Positions 58,373 through 64,000 of a DNA stretch of 64,000 bases are shown in pieces. Numbering within the stretch: the stretch's first letter is position 1; each line of letters opens with the position of its first letter. The position numbers were made by a program, and so were the translations under genes. The notes under the pieces are model-generated. The model ran no database searches and was not told where the DNA came from. It worked only from the letters and a program-made list of their open reading frames with translations. The DNA comes from Achatina immaculata (lineage: Eukaryota > Mollusca > Gastropoda > Stylommatophora > Achatinidae): contig CM019719.1 of assembly GCA_009760885.1 (NCBI GenBank), forward strand, positions 23,326,084 through 23,390,083, read 5' to 3'.

Positions 58373-59494
58373 GACCATTTACTTCTGTCCCTTTGGCATT
58401 TAAAAGAAAGGAAAAAAAAAGGTGTGTCTTGATAATATTATTTCTACTTTAAAATTTGTTTTTCATTTCACACAAAACAATTTTATAATCTCTGACACAT
58501 GTTTATGATTCAAAAAATGAAATACAAGTCTAAGATTTACAGTACTGCTAAGGCTTGTAATACATTCTAAGATCTGTGATACATTGTGAGGTCTGTACTA
58601 CAGTCTAAGATTTGTAATACAGTCAAAGATTTCTAATACAGTCTAAGATTTGTAATGCAGTCTAAGATCTGTAATACAGTCTAAGATCTGTGATACAGTC
58701 TGAGATGTTGAATTCATCACAATATCAGTATTTCTTTGCAAGATATCAGAACTCTGTCACGATTCTGGAATGGACGAATCCATTTGTCAAATATTTGGTA
58801 TTTATTTAAAATAATCACTGTAAGTGCTTGTTAGAAATGTTGTATTTACAACTTCTGTTAATCCATTTTCTTCATGCTGTATTGACGACTTTAAAAAATG
58901 GATCAAATAATTGAAGAGAAAAAAAATGTAAATTGTGTCTGAAACAAATGCTTAGTTAAGAGTAATTAATAGCAAACATTCCAACTGACTTTCTGTAATT
59001 GTTGGTATACTTTTTTTTTTTGGGACAATGTACTTTAATTATTAGCATGATTTCCAAATTATTTGCCCCTAATTGTGAGTACATTTTTATAGTTCTAGCT
59101 GTTGGTGCTGTTTAAAAATTACTTCCCTGTAACTGTTAGTCATCAGCAAAGTTAAGATCTTCCAGTACTGTGTCAAGGGTCCATTGTAGTTCTCTGTGTT
59201 TATCTGATGTTGCCTTCTTCATTAATCTATCTACTGCTAAGATAAATACTGTTGGTGATAGTGCACATTCTGCTCTATTCCTGTCTGTACCCCAAAGCTA
59301 TTGAAGGTATGTTCTCCATAAACCACCTTGCATTGAAAACCCTTTTATAGGGCCCTAATGACATTCACTATCTTTTGAGAGAGGTTATGTCAACTAGGAA
59401 TTTCCCACAGTGCTTCTCTGTTGATAACTGCTGGTACATGCCGCTAATTTGAAGCTATTTTCTAAATTGCTACATTTTTTTATATTTTACAGCT
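58373..59494. repeat. Segmental duplication unit X, copy 3
   Basis: Full-length relative to X1, including the minus-strand reverse-transcriptase relic at about 59130-59460. It passes into S2 at cagctcaatcaaagtacaca exactly as X1 passes into S1. Confidence 0.95.
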
Positions 59495-59818
59495 CAATCA
59501 AAGTACACAGTAGAGAAAGCAAATAAAGGTTAAAGTACATAGAAGAGAAAGCAAATAAAGTTAAAGTACATAGAAGAGAAAGCAAATAAAGTTAAAGTAC
59601 ATAGAAGAGAAAGCAAATAAAGGTTAAAGTACATAGAAGAGAAAGCAAATAAAGTTAAAGTATACAGTAAAGAAACTAAATAAAGGTTAAAGTACACAGT
59701 AGAGAAAGCACATAAAGGTTAAAGTACACAGTAGAGAAAGCACATAAAGGTTAAAGTACATAGTAGAGAAAGCAAATAAAGGTTAAAGTACCTAGTAGAG
59801 AAAGTAAATAAAGGTTAA
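59495..59818. repeat. 32-bp minisatellite S2, about 10 copies
   Basis: Same unit as S1 but with only a third of the copies. Confidence 0.95.
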
Positions 59819-60185
59819 ACAAACATATAAAGATGTAAATAAATGAGTTGCAACAACATGTATTCACTATATACAGCTAAAGATGAAATATGCACTTAAG
59901 GAAAGATTCATCAACCAATTGAACGTATTAGCACATTTTGGTCTTCTGTGCTTGTAAATCTGAGCTGGTAATTTTTTGGTTTGGTAAGTCTAAAGAAAAA
60001 AAAAATAAACGCATGTCAAGAGCTTCCATTTGTTCTTTCATAAGATTAATAATCTTGCAGTGTGGCAGAGTTTGACGTGGTGAGATTAAAGCACCTTGAG
60101 CGTAAAAAGGTCGTGCAGTTATTAACACTAATGATGCATAGCCTATTTTCAGTTTTCTTCTTCTGCTTCTTGTGCTATTTGATCT
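59819..60185. other. Gene-free stretch
   Basis: Nothing recognised. A minus-strand frame at 59928-60329 overlaps a (CATC)n repeat and shows no domain. Confidence 0.3.
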
Positions 60186-60189
60186 TCCT

Positions 60190-60290
60190 CTAGCTGTAAA
60201 AACCTTTTGTCTGCAGCTGCTATAACGTTGAAGCACAATCATAGTATCGGATAGGGAATGGGTCATGATGCTTACCAGAAGATTTTCGAG
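60190..60290 (-). mobile_element. SINE-2 fragment, 3' part
   Basis: The plus-strand sequence catagtatcggatagggaatg with the preceding gctgctataacg matches the 3' part of SINE-2 on the minus strand (gccgatacgatgctgtgcct). Confidence 0.5.
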
Positions 60291-60300
60291 AAACCTCCCT

Positions 60301-60332
60301 GTCATCCATCCATCCATCCATCCATCCATCCT
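60301..60332. repeat. (CATC)n microsatellite
   Basis: Seven catc units next to the SINE-2 fragment. Confidence 0.95.
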
Positions 60333-60418
60333 TATTGCAAATATTAAACGTAAATGGTATGGTTTTGTGCTGAATTCTCATACTGCACAGTGATTTGACA
60401 CGTACTCATTAACATTCC

Positions 60419-60461
<43 letters not shown>

Positions 60462-60467
60462 TAGAGA
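60419..60467. repeat. (GATA)n(GACA)n microsatellite
   Basis: Compound tetranucleotide repeat: gatagatagata, then gacagacagaca. Confidence 0.95.
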
Positions 60468-60522
60468 CTGTTGTGTGGATGTAGTTATTTCCTATATTAT
60501 GTGGATGGGTAAGAATGAAACG

Positions 60523-61170
60523 TTAAAAAGTTAGTGCTTTCAGCTCATTGTACCGTTCTGCATTCACGTGCTCACCGTGTCCCAGACAATTCACAGGATG
60601 GCATCCCTTGCTGTCACAGCACACTGTCCCCATCACCTTAGCCGTAGAAGTGACAGTGCGGGCCTTCCTCTGATGTGACCCCATACTCTGCAGTTTTATT
60701 TCAGGGTGGAAGTGATGTAACCACTTTTCGTCACATGTGACAAGGCTGCGTAGGAATTCACCCACCCCCCCCTCTCCTGTGTCTCGCATCGAAGCAAAAG
60801 CAGGACGGCAACTTGCATGCGAACCAACTTGTATTCGTCTGTGAGGAGTCCTGGTATCCATCAAGCAGCAGAGTTTGCGATAACCAAGTTGTCAGATCAT
60901 TTCATCGACAACATGGCGTCCGACACTGAGAATCAATCCGTTTCTCTCACAGTAGTGAGCTTGTCCACCCCGTTCAAGGGTGGCCCTTCTCTGCCTGCTG
61001 CTATGAGGATTGTCAACAATGTCGGGATTGCAACCTGGAAAAGTTTTCCCCATCGCATGGCAGTGTGTCAGACCCCCGGTGTGGAATCTCCATAGGCGAT
61101 CTGCAAGCGTCTGTGGATACCAGCAGCCGGAACACCTTCACACACAAGGAACTGATTTACAGCGCGTTGT
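60523..61170 (-). pseudogene. Mariner-like transposase relic
   Basis: The minus strand carries, in order and across stops and frameshifts, CEGVPAAGIHRRLQIAYGD (N-terminal helix-turn-helix region), then a decayed linker, WIPGLLTDE, FLRSLVTCDEKWLHHFHPEI (containing the first catalytic Asp in DEKW), AKVMGTVCCDSKG and NAERYNELKAL. The C-terminal half with the other catalytic acidic residues is missing, and no inverted repeats were recognised. Mariner transposases cut and paste DNA at TA sites. This copy is dead. Confidence 0.85.
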
Positions 61171-61445
61171 CTAAATGAAGGATTTTCAGACTTCATTTTT
61201 CACATGTTAACCGGCGGTCACGTGACTTTTCAATTTGAATAATATTCACAGCACGTGTGCAAAAAAAAACAAAACAAAAAACGAGTGGGGCTTTGTCCAG
61301 TGAAACTAATAGCATTTCTCCGAAGTTTGTTATCCCCGCGTGACTAGCACTTGCTCAAAACTTTTGTATGACCCTTGTATTTCAATCTTAATCATGCTTG
61401 CTATATGCACGTCATATTTTTACAGTACTCTCTGAAGGGCAGAAT
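61171..61445. other. Unrecognised sequence
   Basis: Contains an A-rich run at 61261-61281. Nothing else was recognised. Confidence 0.3.
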
Positions 61446-61548
61446 GTCCTGAACAGAGAGGGACTTGTACAATAAAGAGCAGAATGTCAGAAGGGCCTGC
61501 ATACTTAATTCTTCACCCGTGTGCAAAACACAGTCAATCAACCAATTT

Positions 61549-61566
61549 CTCTCTCTCTCACACACA

Positions 61567-61608
<42 letters not shown>

Positions 61609-61629
61609 CACACACACACACACACACAC
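61549..61629. repeat. (CT)n(CA)n compound microsatellite
   Basis: tctctct followed by cacacac. The duplicate at 63423-63508 is a few bases longer. Confidence 0.95.
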
Positions 61630-62029
61630 TTTGGGTGCATAGTTTTCAAATTGCCATTTCTAGAAAGATTATCAACCAACGTACGTGACAAATAATAATT
61701 GTAGAAATAACAAAACAAAATAAAAATAAAAAGGTCATTTCTTACGCGTGTCTGCGAGAAATACCCCTATAAAACAGCAGTTCTCGATAACGTCTAAGGC
61801 TGAGAACTTGTTTGTAGAGCTAAGAATCTGTTATATCAGATTCAAATGATTCTCTCCTGTCTTAATTTACGGAACCCCGAGTTTACAACCCAGCATTATT
61901 TAGTCTAGATTTTAAAAAAACTGCGGAAATTCTACATGCCACATTACATTCCTAATATATGGCTGGCTTCGATAAAAATGGCAGATAATAAGAGTCATTA
62001 TTTATAAGCTTGATGGATGCTAGAATTAG

Positions 62030-62240
62030 GACATGGAGAGGATGGCGAAGAAGCTGTCTGATTTGGCAATCATCGACACATAACTTACGTGCTGGAGGTA
62101 GGGTTGGCCAGCCATAGTTTTCCCAAGACCCTGTCTCACATCTCCGTTGAAGTTCCCATAAACAGACCTAGCTTGACTAATGGGGGTGGGATCGCCGTGG
62201 TTCCCACTGTGGTAAAGTCTGCTATAGAAGTACAAGCACA
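62030..62240 (+). mobile_element. SINE-2 copy
   Basis: The head gatttggcaatcatcgacac is followed by the body (ccatagttttcccaagaccc, gactaatgggggtgggatcg) and tctgctatagaagtacaagc. The start of a duplicate reaches the window end. Confidence 0.7.
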
Positions 62241-62275
62241 TCCACTGCTTGGTATCTGCCCACTCCTAATATTTA

Positions 62276-62795
62276 TTCAAGTGCCGTGCCACGTGGCGTA
62301 GGCGATCATTTCTCTCCACAGCTCCCTGTCTTTAGACTTGATTATGAGATCCGCCGGTGACTTTCTTCCTAGTCACACCGACAGCCCATCCAGTAATTTC
62401 ACTCTCTGTCTTCATCTATCTCTTCTTCCCTCAATTTTTCCAGTTGCCACAGTGTTCTAATTTTCCTCTTCTACGGAAATGTCCCATAAATCTCGTTGAT
62501 CTGCCTCTGATCTTTGCTATAATTTGGTTTTTAACTCCAGCCTCTCTTAAGACTTCTTCATTGGTTTTCTTGGCCGTCCATAGTACCTTCAACATCCTTC
62601 TTATAAACCACATCTCCATGGCCTCCATTTCTCGCTGTACTTTCTTATTCATGGACCATGCTTCTCACCCATAAAACAAAATTGCCTCGATGTAACATTT
62701 AAGTACTCGGAATCTTGTTTCCATTGATATGGATCTGTCCCACAAGATGTTTCTCATTGTCTGGAATGCTGACTTGGCCTGAGCACGTCTAATAT
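62276..62795 (-). mobile_element. Family B RTE-like retrotransposon, decayed 3' region
   Basis: The minus strand encodes [69 protein letters not shown] and an end matching 16530-16706 (KKVTGGSHNQ-type sequence in shifted frame). Frameshifts and stops are present. Confidence 0.85.
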
Positions 62796-62819
62796 ACGTA
62801 TATATATATATATATACAT

Positions 62820-62875
62820 ATCAGTCAGTCAGTCAATTGCATGTCTCTCATGGAACTTTGCTTCCCTTAACAAAT
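62820..62875 (-). mobile_element. Family F 3'-terminal fragment with (GACT)n tail
   Basis: The minus strand reads gaagcaaagttccatgagag acatgcaa, then gactgactgactga. This matches the last 30-35 bases of family F at 26245-26270 with a tail of a related tetranucleotide. Confidence 0.6.
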
Positions 62876-62876
62876 C

Positions 62877-63140
62877 TCAAGTAAGCCTCGCTCTTATTTT
62901 TCTTCTCAGTTTGATGCAGGGGCTTTCCTTGTCAACACAGTCAGGATTTTGTTCGTCATCACAATTACTAGTACTGACTTCTGTCTCATACTCTTCCCCA
63001 GTGTTAAAATTAGATCTATTTGGCCTGGGGAACTCACGATCAGATCTTTTTCTTATCTGACCTTCCGTGTTGCTGTTAGTTTCTTGGTATATTTCCAGAA
63101 GATAGTTTACCATTGCTTTTCTTCCGGGCAGTGACTGCAC
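62877..63140 (-). other. Open frame of 87 codons fused to the family F end; function unknown
   Basis: The minus-strand frame is rich in charged residues (NYLLEIYQETNSNTEGQIRK, then GEEYETEVSTSNCDDEQNPD) and has no low complexity, so it looks more like coding DNA than its neighbours. It ends just before the family F 3' terminus. It could be a fragment of the same retrotransposon's 5' coding region in an internally deleted copy. I recognise no domain. Confidence 0.35.
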
Positions 63141-63319
63141 TAGTCAGTAATCTTAGCCATTGTCCCTACATTGAGATCATCTGCCTACCATCATAGAATG
63201 GTGACCATAACCAACATTATCTGTCGACTGCTATCCCATTCCATCCACCACCTAATCTCATGGCCAAGATACCCTGATCGGGAGGGGGGCTATACGGGTA
63301 CTCTACCTTGCCCAAGGAT
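63141..63319. other. Unassigned sequence before the duplication junction
   Basis: No domain was recognised. It may be the 5' part of the same internally deleted element. Confidence 0.3.
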
Positions 63320-63440
63320 GTCCTGAACAGAGAGGGACTTGTACAATAAAGAGCAGAATGTCAGAAGGGCCTGCATACTTAATTCTTCACCCGTGTGCAA
63401 AACACAGTCAATCAACCAATTTCTCTCTCTCTCACACACA

Positions 63441-63484
<44 letters not shown>

Positions 63485-64000
63485 CACACACACACACACA
63501 CACACACTTTGGGTGCATAGTTTTCAAATTGCCATTTCTAGAAAGATTATCAACCAACGTACGTGACAAATAATAATTGTAGAAATAACAAAACAAAATA
63601 AAAATAAAAAGGTCATTTCTTACGCGTGTCTGCGAGAAATACCCCTATAAAACAGCAGTTCTCGATAACGTCTAAGGCTGAGAACTTGTTTGTAGAGCTA
63701 AGAATCTGTTATATCAGATTCAAATGATTCTCTCCTGTCTTAATTTACGGAACCCCGAGTTTACAACCCAGCATTATTTAGTCTAGATTTTAAAAAAACT
63801 GCGGAAATTCTACATGCCACATTACATTCCTAATATATGGCTGGCTTCGATAAAAATGGCAGATAATAAGAGTCATTATTTATAAGCTTGATGGATGCTA
63901 GAATTAGGACATGGAGAGGATGGCGAAGAAGCTGTCTGATTTGGCAATCATCGACACATAACTTACGTGCTGGAGGTAGGGTTGGCCAGCCATAGTTTTC
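63320..64000. repeat. 1.87 kb tandem duplication, second unit (cut by window end)
   Basis: Matches 61446-62122 nearly perfectly. The visible difference is the length of the (CT)n(CA)n tract. Confidence 0.95.

Larger units (their letters stand above)
61446..63319. repeat. 1.87 kb tandem duplication, first unit
   Basis: The sequence from gtcctgaacagagaggga reappears at 63320 and continues to the end of the window in the same order, offset 1,874-1,878 bp. The unit includes the (CT)n(CA)n tract, SINE-2, the family B end, the family F end and an unassigned open frame. Confidence 0.95.

Overview
The window is nuclear DNA from an intron-bearing animal. The mix of many 5'-truncated RTE-like non-LTR retrotransposons (endonuclease/reverse transcriptase type), tRNA-derived SINEs, mariner, piggyBac-like and hAT-like relics, and very dense minisatellites suggests a lophotrochozoan, most likely a mollusc. 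That placement is inference. No bacterial-style gene organisation, rRNA, functional tRNA or CRISPR array was seen.

Only one host gene is convincing: two 3'-terminal coding exons (29814-29912 and 33731-35446, + strand) of a bZIP transcription factor. They are joined by a phase-0 intron that splits the basic region from the leucine zipper, as in the FOS/ATF3/JDP2/BATF group. Its 5' exons are not recognised in the window. The 3.8 kb intron contains a 30-bp tandem array and a retrotransposon fragment that is itself split by a TTAA-flanked piggyBac-like element.

Layout. 0-3.6 kb: a chain of minisatellites (32, 38, 45, 85 and 35 bp units) with one SINE. 6-10.6 kb: minus-strand retrotransposon 3' ends, one with an internally amplified 48-bp coding segment, plus minisatellites. 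10.66-11.1 kb: a 42-bp array whose unit holds a perfect 6-bp inverted repeat. 11.7-13.6 kb and 23.9-25.15 kb: two near-identical copies of retrotransposon family A. 14-15.2 kb: a SINE with an amplified 22-bp segment and a LINE 3' end with a (TTAG)n tail. 16.5-19 kb: a nest of family B, family F, a SINE and family D. 21.96-22.47 kb and 25.16-25.64 kb: minisatellites. 29.8-35.4 kb: the bZIP gene. 36-38 kb: a 40-bp array, a SINE and a LINE end with clear target-site duplications. 39.4-59.8 kb: a roughly 20 kb block of recent tandem segmental duplications (units named U, V, W, X here) joined at a 28-bp minisatellite. 60.5-61.2 kb: a mariner relic. 61.4-64 kb: a 1.87 kb tandem duplication that runs off the window.

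Retrotransposon families A-H and SINE-1, SINE-2 and R3 are working labels used only here. A, B, C, D, F and H are told apart by their C-terminal coding ends and by the microsatellite that follows the stop codon; E is a single copy with a (GAA)n tail; G is a reverse-transcriptase relic. I found no convincing undescribed biological system. The most informative signals are precisely bounded nested insertions, tandem amplification inside transposable elements, and duplication breakpoints that coincide with one minisatellite. Identities and copy numbers are judged by eye.
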